DNA of 22,309 nt from JABFSC01 sp031389045 (GTDB lineage Bacteria; Desulfobacterota; Binatia; Bin18), in NCBI GenBank assembly GCA_031389045.1, contig JANMSE010000487.1, forward strand, positions 1-22,309. Direction: 5' to 3'. The notes beneath the pieces were generated by a model. That model was not told the DNA's origin. It was given only the letters and a program-made list of their open reading frames with translations, and did not search any database. Both the position numbers and the translations under genes were made by a program. This document shows, one piece after another, positions 1 to 10,083 of the stretch (position 1 is the first letter of the stretch; every line of letters begins with the position of its first letter).

Positions 1-51
1 GCGCTCGCGACTTTTCTTGAGTGAACGCAAAATTATTATTAAGGAGGACCG

Positions 52-1761
52 ATGCAATACGATCTCATCATTAAAAACGGCACGGTGATCGACGGGTCTG
101 GGATGCCACGCTTCCAGGCTGACGTCGGTATCGTCAATGGCAAGATCGCCACGATTGGCAAAATTCGTGAGCAAGCGCGCGAGACGCTTGATGCCGAAGG
201 GCATGTCGTCTCTCCAGGCTTCGTTGATGCGCATACGCACATGGACGCGCAGGTCTTCTGGGATCCCTTGGGCACCTGCTCCTGCTGGCATGGCATCACC
301 AGCGTGGTGATGGGCAACTGTGGCTTCTCCCTGGCCCCGTGCAGCGAAAAAGACAAATCGATGGTCATCCGCAATCTGGAGCGCGCCGAGGACATCTCAC
401 CCGAAGCGATGGAAGCGGGCATCAAATGGAGCTGGACGACGTTTTCCGAATACCTGGACGCGGTGGACCGTCTGCCCAAGGGCATTAACTACTCCGCCTA
501 TATGGGCCATTCCGCGCTGCGCACCTACGTCATGGGGGAACGGGCGTTCACCGATGAGGCAACGCTCGACGATATGGAAGCGATGAAACGCGAAATGCGC
601 AATGCGATTCGCGCCGGTGCCATGGGCTTCACCACGTCCCGCACGCGCAATCACCAAACGCCAGATGGCCAACCCGTCGCCAGCCGGTTAGCGACGTGGG
701 ACGAAGTGCGACAACTCGTCGGTGTCATGGGCGACTTGGGCGCGGGAATTTTCGAGATCGCCACGGAAGATACGGGGCTCGCTCCCGACCGCATTCAGGA
801 ATTTCTCAATCGGTTGAAAGCCCTTGCTCTCGACACGAAAGTGCCCGTCACCTTCGGTATGTTTAGCAACCGCAAAGCGCCGGAATACTGGCGGCATTAT
901 TACGAGCTGGCGAACGAGACCGTTGCCGCCGGTGGCAAGATGTTTGTCCAAGCCCACAGCCGTGCCCTGAGCGTGCTGTTGTCTTTCGAGACGGTGACTC
1001 CGTTCGACAAGCTGCCAGTGTGGCGCGATATTCGGAAGCTCCCGCTCGCGGAGCAAGAAGCCAAGCTGCGCGACCCCGAAATCCGCCGCCAACTGGTGGC
1101 CGCGTATTACGACACTCCACGCGAGTCGCAGCACGTGGTGGGAGCTGAGCCACGGCCAACCAATCCGAAATGGCTGCTGGTGATGGAGCATCCCAATCCG
1201 CCTCATCGCTCAATTGGCGAAATCGCGACGGCGGAAAACAAGGACCCGATCGACGTCTTCATCGATGCGGCGCTGGCCAAGCATCTAAAACAGTTCTTCT
1301 TGCAACCGCTGGCGAACGAGCACGAAGGACACGCGTTGGAGATGATTAAGCATCCCAATTCCGTGGTTACCTTCTCGGACTCCGGCGCGCACGTGTCGCA
1401 GATTATGGACTCGTCTCTCCAAACCCACATGTTTAGCCATTGGGTCCGCGAGAAGCAGGCGCTGACGTTGGAGACCGCGGTACGGATGCTGAGCTTTGTC
1501 CCAGCCTCGTATTGGGGGCTCACCGGACGCGGGTTACTGCGTGAAGGGTGGAACGCGGATTGTGTCGTCTTCAATCCCGACACGATTTCGCCAGCCATGC
1601 CGGAACTGACGTATGACCTCCCGGCTGGCGCGCGGCGCTTAAAGCAGAAAGCGACGGGCATCGCGGCCACGGTGGTCAATGGTCAGGTGGTGTTACGCAA
1701 CAACGAACACACCGGCGCGTTGCCGGGGCAGTTGCTGCGTGGGCCGTTGGCGGGGAAATAG
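52..1761 (+). CDS. N-acyl-D-amino-acid deacylase family amidohydrolase
   Basis: A 569-residue metal-dependent amidohydrolase of the D-aminoacylase branch, which hydrolyses N-acyl-D-amino acids or related cyclic amides in the cytoplasm. The N-terminus has the usual small beta-sandwich (DLIIKNGTVIDGSG, residues 4-17). The metal-binding HxH lies in FVDAHTHMDAQ (His61, His63). NCGFSLAPC follows near residue 89, YMGHSALR near 155, and the late catalytic Asp/His stretch FSDSGAHVSQ near 441. Length suits the larger members of the family. The start is fixed by a strong Shine-Dalgarno AAGGAGG at 41-47, five bases before the ATG. The true substrate cannot be told from sequence: paralogues of this type are numerous and mostly unstudied. 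It appears to be a single gene, followed by a short hairpin and an unrelated gene. Confidence 0.9.
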   Translation: MQYDLIIKNGTVIDGSGMPRFQADVGIVNGKIATIGKIREQARETLDAEGHVVSPGFVDAHTHMDAQVFWDPLGTCSCWHGITSVVMGNCGFSLAPCSEKDKSMVIRNLERAEDISPEAMEAGIKWSWTTFSEYLDAVDRLPKGINYSAYMGHSALRTYVMGERAFTDEATLDDMEAMKREMRNAIRAGAMGFTTSRTRNHQTPDGQPVASRLATWDEVRQLVGVMGDLGAGIFEIATEDTGLAPDRIQEFLNRLKALALDTKVPVTFGMFSNRKAPEYWRHYYELANETVAAGGKMFVQAHSRALSVLLSFETVTPFDKLPVWRDIRKLPLAEQEAKLRDPEIRRQLVAAYYDTPRESQHVVGAEPRPTNPKWLLVMEHPNPPHRSIGEIATAENKDPIDVFIDAALAKHLKQFFLQPLANEHEGHALEMIKHPNSVVTFSDSGAHVSQIMDSSLQTHMFSHWVREKQALTLETAVRMLSFVPASYWGLTGRGLLREGWNADCVVFNPDTISPAMPELTYDLPAGARRLKQKATGIAATVVNGQVVLRNNEHTGALPGQLLRGPLAGK

Positions 1762-1777
1762 AGAGAACCCACACAAA

Positions 1778-1798
1778 GGGGCGTAAACCGTGCGCCCC
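1778..1798. repeat. Small GC hairpin downstream of the amidohydrolase gene
   Basis: GGGGCG (1778-1783) pairs with CGCCCC (1793-1798) around a 9-nt loop, 17 bases after the stop codon, followed by a pyrimidine-rich stretch without a clean T run. It could act as a weak terminator. It could also be a degenerate copy of the small mobile hairpins of the GGGGCG/CGCCCC kind scattered in many large genomes. Nothing else is evident between 1762 and 1862. Confidence 0.35.
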
Positions 1799-1862
1799 GA
1801 CTTCTTTCCTTCCGAAACGACGTGAGCAGTATGCCTGTGCGAAAGCAGGGCGAGACAACTCC

Positions 1863-2327
1863 ATGGAACCTCCTTCGATTTATGACCTTAAAGATTTTCA
1901 TAATGTGATCCGCTTACTAGAGCATCCGGAGTGGCAGGCCGATCTGCGCCGAGTGTTGTTGAGCAAAGACTTTCTCTCCTTGCCTGAACAGGTCTTCCGG
2001 ATCGCTCGTTGCTGGCGAGAAAGTAAGGGAACGAGCCGCAGAGTTAGCCCAAACGATGCGGGTGCGGCAAATGTGAATGTCACCACCACCCTGGGTTCGG
2101 GGAGCACGATCGACGCGGGAGGCGGAACGGGGAATGTCTCGATCACGGCCTCCACGGAGAGTTGCCAGTGGCGGGCCCAGATTCATGTGCCGTGGATCAC
2201 CCTCACTTCTGCGGTGACAGGGAATGGCAATGGGACGGTGGCGTACAGTGCGCCGGTGAATCCTGGTGGTCCCCGTAAGGGCCGGATCACGGTCAATGGC
2301 AAACGGGTGACCATTACGCAGAACTAG
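1863..2327 (+). CDS. Chimeric hypothetical protein with C-terminal BACON-like domain
   Basis: 154 residues in two unlike parts. Residues 1-45 (beginning MEPPSIYDLKDFHNVIRLL) resemble the leader of DUF3782/PD-(D/E)XK-associated proteins, which normally runs on into a coiled coil. From about residue 60 the composition switches to a Gly/Thr/Ser-rich region, and residues 95-154 read as a BACON-type Ig-like beta domain: CQW, then PWITLTSA, GNGTVAYS, GGPRKGRITV and a terminal VTITQN. BACON domains usually mediate carbohydrate or surface contacts in exported proteins, but no signal peptide is visible here. The ribosome-binding site is weak. The chimera may be a recombination or frameshift product. 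It precedes the Uma2 gene by about 55 bp. Function unknown. Confidence 0.55.
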   Translation: MEPPSIYDLKDFHNVIRLLEHPEWQADLRRVLLSKDFLSLPEQVFRIARCWRESKGTSRRVSPNDAGAANVNVTTTLGSGSTIDAGGGTGNVSITASTESCQWRAQIHVPWITLTSAVTGNGNGTVAYSAPVNPGGPRKGRITVNGKRVTITQN

Positions 2328-2383
2328 ACTATGGGGCGAGCACGGATTCCCAAGTTCAACATTGATTTTGCGAGGTGAACACC

Positions 2384-3163
2384 ATGGCACAGACTTTACC
2401 AGAGCACCTGCTTGAAGAGGACGATCTTGTCGAAGCCGCGGCCGCGTGGACCGCAGCCATCAATAATCTCGTGACGGAGGATGATGCGCCTGTGGACAAT
2501 CTCTTTTCCGCCAAACAACAACGCTTGTTGACGCGCGCCTTGTACAGTTCCTGGACACCTCCGCCACGCGAAGAACAACCCAAAGAGAAGCGAAAATTTC
2601 TTGCTGACGCGAATATCGGGGTCTTCCACTCACCTCATCACCCCCCAGTGGTCCCGGACTTTTTCCTGAGTGTGGACGTCGAACCGCACCAGGACTGGTA
2701 CGCCAAGGAGCATCGCTCCTACTTCGCCTGGGAATTCGAGAAGACCCCGGATGTGGTGGTGGAAATCGTCTCCAACCGCAAAGGGGGCGAATTGAGCGAG
2801 AAGTTGCGTCGCTATGCCCAAATCGATGTGACGTATTACGTAGTGTACGATCCCCAACGGGTACTCAGCGAGGACATCGTGCGCGTGTACGATCGGAGCT
2901 TCGGCAAACGGTATCGATTGCGGAAAGATTCACAGTTACCAGAAGTGGGGTTGAGTGTTACCCTGTGGCGGGGAGAGTTTGAAGGGCATACGGACACCTG
3001 GTTACGATGGTGCGATGCCGCGGGTGACGTGATTCCTACTGGTGAGGAACGGGCGCGGCGTGAAGCGGCTGCCCGGCACGAAGCCGAAGCCCGCGCCGCG
3101 CGGGCGGAAGCTGAACTCGCGCATTTGCGCGAAGAGTTAGCACGGCGCAGAGCGAAGGATTGA
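2384..3163 (+). CDS. Uma2 family (DUF820) putative endonuclease
   Basis: A 259-residue member of the Uma2 family, PD-(D/E)XK-fold proteins common in mobile and cyanobacterial-type gene pools and of unsettled role. The core is visible as PDFFLSVDVEP (around residue 91), then DVVVEIVSNRKGG (around 123-135) carrying the catalytic-type Glu, and a basic EKLRRYAQ helix followed by YYVVYDP. The C-terminal 40 residues form an Arg/Ala/Glu-rich coiled coil (REAAARHEAEARAARAEAEL), typical of long Uma2 proteins. The ATG at 2384 is preferred to the in-frame GTG at 2375 because GAGG (2372-2375) sits eight bases before it. The gene ends next to a perfect inverted repeat. Confidence 0.85.
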   Translation: MAQTLPEHLLEEDDLVEAAAAWTAAINNLVTEDDAPVDNLFSAKQQRLLTRALYSSWTPPPREEQPKEKRKFLADANIGVFHSPHHPPVVPDFFLSVDVEPHQDWYAKEHRSYFAWEFEKTPDVVVEIVSNRKGGELSEKLRRYAQIDVTYYVVYDPQRVLSEDIVRVYDRSFGKRYRLRKDSQLPEVGLSVTLWRGEFEGHTDTWLRWCDAAGDVIPTGEERARREAAARHEAEARAARAEAELAHLREELARRRAKD

Positions 3164-3183
3164 GGCTGAAGGCTTGAGAGTTT

Positions 3184-3246
3184 GTCGGGTGCGCTCGGCG
3201 CACCTCAGAGCCGAAGCCACGGAACGGTGCGCCGAGCGCACCCGAC
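3184..3246. repeat. Perfect 21-bp inverted repeat (REP/MITE-like hairpin)
   Basis: The left arm 3184-3204 (GTCGGGTGCGCTCGGC...) and right arm 3226-3246 (...GCCGAGCGCACCCGAC) are exact reverse complements over 21 bp, separated by a 21-nt loop. There is no T tract on either side, so a simple terminator is unlikely, although it begins 20 bp after the Uma2 stop. The next recognisable gene, a hicA remnant, has lost its 5' end just past the right arm, which suggests that the element or the rearrangement that carried it truncated that gene. Confidence 0.75.
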
Positions 3247-3255
3247 CCGCCTGAT

Positions 3256-3537
3256 CTGGTAGTATTAGTTGAAGCGTTTGGTTTCCGCTTGTCTCGAGTT
3301 AGCGGCGGTCATCATATCTTTACGCACCCCGCAGTTCAGGAGTTGGTGAATCTCCAGAACAAAAAGGGCAAGGCGAAACCGTACCAGGTGCGGCAGTTTC
3401 TGACATTGGTGGAACAATACAACCGAAAATTCCTGCAATTCCACCGGCACCAGGACGACGCCTATAAATGCGTCGTCCAAGCGAACGACGAAGTCAGTGG
3501 CAGGAGAAGGACACTCAGTCGATTACGCATTCGCTAA
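3256..3537 (+). pseudogene. hicA: 5'-truncated HicA-type mRNA interferase toxin remnant
   Basis: The frame reads EAFGFRLSRVSGGHHIFTHP, then ELVNLQNKKGKAKPYQVRQF and LTLVEQYN. This is the double-stranded-RNA-binding-like core of HicA toxins, with the catalytic-type His in the GGHH motif. The expected first helix and its ATG are missing: upstream the frame runs straight into the 21-bp inverted repeat, and only CTG (3256) or TTG (3289) could start it. The 32 residues after EQYN are not HicA-like, and no HicB antitoxin follows. HicA normally cleaves mRNA as part of a hicAB pair. Without a start and a partner, this looks inactive. The identity of the core is firm; the exact limits are not. Confidence 0.7.
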
Positions 3538-3586
3538 AGCGTGCTCTCTCTTCCAACATCGGACGATCCACAGCGGTGGCGGTTCT

Positions 3587-6292
<2,706 letters not shown>

Positions 6293-6591
6293 CCGGTCGC
6301 CCCCGCGCGATTTTCACGAACTCGGAAATCGCATTGAGATCGTAGTTATAGACTGGGTTGATCAGACCCTCGGCGAGAGAGCTCGCGAGGCTGGTCCCGC
6401 GGTGTTCCATCTGTCCCAGCAAGTCCGTCGCGACGCTGTCGGCGCTCGCGCGGGTGACCTCTTGCATGGACCGGCGAAAGTGGGTCAGTAAGGCGGCGGA
6501 CAAGATCGGCACGATCACCAGAATCAGGCCGAGGATAGCCAAGGTGTATTTGGCTTGGAGGCGCAATTTCATAAGCAGCTTTCGGTGGGGA

Positions 6592-7488
6592 CTATCGTAA
6601 TTCCACGGGAATGGTGTTCATAATGCGCCGCACCCCCTCAAGTTGGATGCGGATATCATCGGTCAGTTCGTCAAACCGTGTCGTATGATGGTACGCCTCA
6701 AGCGCCTCCGCCGCAGCGGGATCCATGTGGATGTGCAACAAGACTTCCGTGAGGCGCGCGAGGATTTTAGGGTCCAAATCGCGCCGCACCAGTTCGATCG
6801 CGCGGGGAAATGGGCGGCTCTCATGGAAAATCCGTAGGTCTTGTTTCATGGCGATGGGGGTGTTGTTTTCCTCGTCCCAGTCCCGGTTGCTATAGGCCCC
6901 GGCGTCGACCAGGCGGCGATGGACCCACGTGGTGATATTGAGTTCATCATTGGCGAAAGCAAAGCCCACCTGGCTTGCCGGCGCGGTCGCGCGTGGAGAG
7001 GAGAGGGGCGTCAGACCTAATCCGGCTTGCGTGAGGAGCGCTACCGGCACGAAATACGCCGTGGTGGAACTCGGGTCCTCGAAGGCGATCTTCTTGCCCT
7101 GGAGCTGGGCCAGCGAGGAGATGTCGCTGTCTTTGCGGGCGATGAAGACGCACGAGTAGTCGGATACGCCTTCTTTCCATTTGCGCAGAATCATCCGGGC
7201 GCCGACTTCGTCGGCAAAAAACACGGCGGAAAAGGGCGTGTCCGTGACCAAGTCGACTTTGCCTTGGGTGAGATACTGTGCCATGAGATGGTTATCCCTG
7301 GCTAAGACGACATCGCCCGCCGTGATGCCGAGATCGGTCATTTTGCTGGCCAGATAATCGGCCATGAGTTTCAATTCCCGATAGTGCTTTTTCGGGTTAC
7401 TGCTCACCTGCCCCAGGACGAGCGTTTGCCCGTCCGCCCAGCTCACGGCGCGCCAGAGCGGGCTCTGGAGCGTGAGCACGAGCGCCAC
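6592..7488 (-). CDS. PhnD-like phosphate/phosphonate-type periplasmic binding protein
   Basis: A family of PhnD-type substrate-binding proteins is recognisable from LVLGQVSSNPKK, the YLTQGKVDLVTDTP segment, KIAFEDPSSTTAYFVP and the C-terminal helical region. From the GTG at 7488 it has 298 residues. The natural start is more likely the ATG at 7521, preceded by AAGGGA and giving MEKLWRLW, but the ninth codon in that frame is an amber TAG (7495-7497) before the hydrophobic leader TLVALVLTL. The signal peptide is therefore broken unless the codon is suppressed or is an error. No permease or ATPase is linked, and the next gene is a membrane sensor kinase. This recalls AioX-type sensors, in which a PhnD-like protein presents a ligand to a kinase; that role is inferred. 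The protein has a single cysteine, in YSCVFIARK. Confidence 0.8.
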   Translation of the reverse strand: MALVLTLQSPLWRAVSWADGQTLVLGQVSSNPKKHYRELKLMADYLASKMTDLGITAGDVVLARDNHLMAQYLTQGKVDLVTDTPFSAVFFADEVGARMILRKWKEGVSDYSCVFIARKDSDISSLAQLQGKKIAFEDPSSTTAYFVPVALLTQAGLGLTPLSSPRATAPASQVGFAFANDELNITTWVHRRLVDAGAYSNRDWDEENNTPIAMKQDLRIFHESRPFPRAIELVRRDLDPKILARLTEVLLHIHMDPAAAEALEAYHHTTRFDELTDDIRIQLEGVRRIMNTIPVELR

Positions 7489-7549
7489 CAGCGTCTACCA
7501 TAGCCGCCAGAGTTTTTCCATTAGGTATCGTCCCTTCGCGCGTGCGCCC

Positions 7550-8977
7550 CTAAAAATTAACCTGTGCGCGCATCTGCAACAGATGGGCGTGCCCGACCGA
7601 CCGCGGGTTTGCCCAGCCGTAATTGCCCATCAAGCGCAGATTAGGATTGAGATACCAGTTCATGCCAACGGTGAATACTCCCAAGTTCCCGCCGGACACG
7701 GTGGCGTCGTTGAGATCAAGGCGCGCATAGCGCAGCGCCAGCTCCCACGCACCCAGGCCGCCTTTGCCGTCAAAATTGTCGATCGGTCGCACACGTGCGA
7801 ACGCGCCTTTGGCCAATTTGTATGACCGCGTTTCTCCCGTCAAGAAATAACTGCCCAATATGTAGAAGCCGTCAAAATCGAGAGACTTACCTTGGGCTGT
7901 GTCCACCAGCGCACGAATGTATTCGCCTTGCAGGGAGAACGAGTCGTGGACGAACGCGGCTTCAGCGCCCAGCAAATGCACGCCGTCGGACAGCAAGGTC
8001 CCCGTGTCCACGAACCGGTCACCTAACCCTGTTTCCGGTCGGGCACGGAAGCGAATCTCATCATTGGCGCGAAAGAGACGGCTGTAGCCGAGGCCGAGAT
8101 GCAGCAGGCGCCGGCCTTTTTGCGCATACCACGGGGCGGCGGTGACGCGCGCGGTCAGGTTATATTCCGAATCGCGACCGAACCCCTCGCCAAAGTCATC
8201 GACTTCACGAAACGCGCCCACGGCCCAGGTCATGCGGTCCTCGAAGGCGGTGGCATTGACCATGATCCCTGAATTCCGCTCGGGCACGAAGGCATTGGGC
8301 AAGCCGCGCTCTAAGAAGACGGTGTCATTGCTGCTGGTCGACTCTTCCAACGAAAAGGGCTCCTTGAAATAGCCGACTGTGAGCGAGTTGACCACCGGCA
8401 AGCGATTCAAGCCAATCCACGCGTTCTTCAATTCCACGTCCCCACCGGCGAAATCGTAGCTCACCTCGAAATCGATGATCTCATGCAGCGTGCCCTCAAG
8501 CTCCAAGCGCGCACGACGCATCTGCGTGCCGTTGCCCAGTTCACCAAAGACGGCTTCGATATCGTCATCGCCGTCAAAGTACGCCCAGTCGTTGTGCAAG
8601 CGCATGCCCAATGCGAGCGAAAATTTTAGGTCTGAGCTGTCCATCTTCAACCCGTCGTCCCAATAGACCCGAAACGTGTCCGGTCGCTCAGTGACGGGCG
8701 CGGCTTGCCTCGGTGAGGTGTGGCTCGGTGCGGCGTGGCTCGGCGTGGCGTGCCTCGGCACGGCGTGCTTGGGAGCCGACTGCCGGTCCGCCGCCTCTTG
8801 GCGGGCTTCGGCGAGGAGTTCGGTATACTCCGCTTCACCGATGTGCCCACGGGCGCGCATGATGTCCAGGATGCGCTCGGCGACACTTTTCTTCCCTTCC
8901 GCCGCCACGCTTCCCATCGCGCTCACATTCGCGATGAGGAACGCGATCACCCCCACCATCAGCCGTAGGTATTGCAT
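7550..8977 (-). CDS. Phosphate-selective porin OprO/OprP-like
   Basis: 475 residues with a signal peptide (about 1-26, ending SAMGSVAA), a short coiled-coil region (about 30-62, VAERILDIMRARGHIGEAEY), a Pro/His/Ala-rich linker (69-95) and a C-terminal beta barrel ending in phenylalanine (RAQVNF), as expected for insertion by the Bam machinery. Barrel markers of the porin O/P family include MRRARLELEGTLHEIIDFEV, GYFKEPFSLEESTSSND and FLERGLPNAFVPERN. The ATG follows a good AAAGGAGA site. It lies 20 bp after the CHI-like gene and 28 bp before the PhnD-like gene, so it links the lipid genes to the binding-protein/kinase pair. Anion import across the outer membrane is the family role; the substrate here is not known. 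Confidence 0.88.
   Translation of the reverse strand: MQYLRLMVGVIAFLIANVSAMGSVAAEGKKSVAERILDIMRARGHIGEAEYTELLAEARQEAADRQSAPKHAVPRHATPSHAAPSHTSPRQAAPVTERPDTFRVYWDDGLKMDSSDLKFSLALGMRLHNDWAYFDGDDDIEAVFGELGNGTQMRRARLELEGTLHEIIDFEVSYDFAGGDVELKNAWIGLNRLPVVNSLTVGYFKEPFSLEESTSSNDTVFLERGLPNAFVPERNSGIMVNATAFEDRMTWAVGAFREVDDFGEGFGRDSEYNLTARVTAAPWYAQKGRRLLHLGLGYSRLFRANDEIRFRARPETGLGDRFVDTGTLLSDGVHLLGAEAAFVHDSFSLQGEYIRALVDTAQGKSLDFDGFYILGSYFLTGETRSYKLAKGAFARVRPIDNFDGKGGLGAWELALRYARLDLNDATVSGGNLGVFTVGMNWYLNPNLRLMGNYGWANPRSVGHAHLLQMRAQVNF
8706..8780. repeat. Five 15-bp tandem repeats in the porin linker
   Basis: Degenerate 15-bp units start at 8706, 8721, 8736, 8751 and 8766 (for example TGGCTCGGTGCGGCG and TGGCTCGGCGTGGCG). 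They encode five-residue units of the pattern P-x-H-A-x (PKHAV, PRHAT, PSHAA, PSHTS, PRQAA) between the coiled coil and the barrel. Unit number probably varies between strains. Confidence 0.8.
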
Positions 8978-8997
8978 ATCTTCTCCTTTGGTCGCCG

Positions 8998-9558
8998 CTA
9001 TCGTTCCCCCAACAACTGATCCCGTAGCGAGCGGTCCAACGGATTGTGGCCCAGCCAGATCGCGAAATAGGCGGCGGCGAAATCCGCGCCTTCAATCACC
9101 CCTTTCGGCGTCCCGTTTAACGCCAGTTCCGTTCCCCGCCCCGGAATATAGGTGAGGCTGTAACGGTCGCCGGGTTTGACGTCTTCATAAAGAGCGTGCA
9201 AGCGTTCAAGACGAGAACGTAAAGGCTGCAACGTTTCCGCTGAGACATTGTCGGCGAGAATTTTGTCCGCCGCTTTGCCGAAATCCGGCCCGGCGATCCC
9301 CCAGAAGTAATGCAGCTCAAGTCGTTTCGGCACATCGCTGAGCACGGCGTCCGGGCGCACGCCTTCACCAAGATAGAGGGCGGCCACATACGCTTTAATC
9401 ACCAGCCGGTAGCGCAAGAGCCCGACGTTGTTGAGGAGCAAGGGGGTACTCTCAATCTGGTGACGCTCAGGGAAAGTCACCCCTTCGATAGTCGCGGCCC
9501 ACGTTGGCGGTATCGTGAGCACCCACAAGAGCGGCATCAGCCACAAGCCTCGTTTCAC
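8998..9558 (-). CDS. Chalcone-isomerase-like family protein
   Basis: 186 residues with a cleavable leader (residues 1-21, ending PPTWA), so probably periplasmic. The body fits the bacterial chalcone isomerase-like fold: IEGVTFPERHQI, NNVGLLRYRLVIKAYVAALYL, LELHYFWGI and a late GVIEGADFAAAYFAIWLG. Bacterial members are not flavonoid enzymes; they recur beside cfa, DUF1365 and DUF2878 genes and are thought to bind lipid or fatty acid. The start is GTG (9558), with AAGGAG eight bases upstream overlapping the end of the preceding gene. It is the sixth gene of the minus-strand lipid run. Confidence 0.8.
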   Translation of the reverse strand: MKRGLWLMPLLWVLTIPPTWAATIEGVTFPERHQIESTPLLLNNVGLLRYRLVIKAYVAALYLGEGVRPDAVLSDVPKRLELHYFWGIAGPDFGKAADKILADNVSAETLQPLRSRLERLHALYEDVKPGDRYSLTYIPGRGTELALNGTPKGVIEGADFAAAYFAIWLGHNPLDRSLRDQLLGER

Positions 9559-9561
9559 GTA

Positions 9562-10083
9562 TCAACTCCTTCTATCGTCCGGTCGGTGCGCGAGCCACAC
9601 CAAGAGCGGCATCGCCCCTCCCCATGCCACGGCAACGGCCAGCATGCTCAACGTGACGTTCGCGTGGAGGATCAATGCTCCAAGCTGCGCGCCCGCATAA
9701 TAACTCAGCGGACCGCCAATCACGCCCAGCAGCACCGCGAGGACATACCGCCCCGTGAGCCAGCTCAGCGAGGTGCGTAGTGTGGTCGCTAAGTTGAGCC
9801 AGAGGGCCACCATCCACGGTGGACTCACCCAAGTGGCGAGTCCAGTCCCATGAAACGCAAAGGCCCCGAGCGCGGCTTGCGCGGTGTCGAGACTAAAACC
9901 AAGGAGTCCCGCCGCGACGAGCAGACGCGCCTCACGTGCCGCATTGGGCATGAGGAAAAAATGCACCCCAAGGACGAGGAGCATCACCAGCGGACCGAGG
10001 AGCGGACGCTGGTGCGCGGCCCCCCACACACAGGCGAACCAGCCCAGGTAGGCCATGACGATATTGAGGACGGTGTGATTCAT
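9562..10083 (-). CDS. DUF2878 family integral membrane protein
   Basis: 173 residues, almost entirely hydrophobic, with five or six membrane helices (for example LNIVMAYLGWFACVWG and PLVMLLVLGVHFFLM). It matches the small DUF2878 family, which has no established biochemical role but repeatedly accompanies cfa/DUF1365/FAD genes. The start is chosen as the ATG at 10083 (MNHTVLNIV), because it overlaps the TGA of the cfa gene as ATGA, a translational-coupling arrangement. A longer frame reaches back to 10122 inside cfa. The stop is 3 bp before the CHI-like start. Confidence 0.82.
   Translation of the reverse strand: MNHTVLNIVMAYLGWFACVWGAAHQRPLLGPLVMLLVLGVHFFLMPNAAREARLLVAAGLLGFSLDTAQAALGAFAFHGTGLATWVSPPWMVALWLNLATTLRTSLSWLTGRYVLAVLLGVIGGPLSYYAGAQLGALILHANVTLSMLAVAVAWGGAMPLLVWLAHRPDDRRS

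Noticed and set aside
3184..3246. Rho-independent terminator for the Uma2 gene
   Set aside because: The stem is perfect but long, with a 21-nt loop and no T tract on either strand; a repeat element fits better.
3480..3586. A hicB antitoxin after the hicA remnant
   Set aside because: No frame gives the HicB pattern; FHRHQDDAY is only faintly similar and the region ends at the kinase stop codon.
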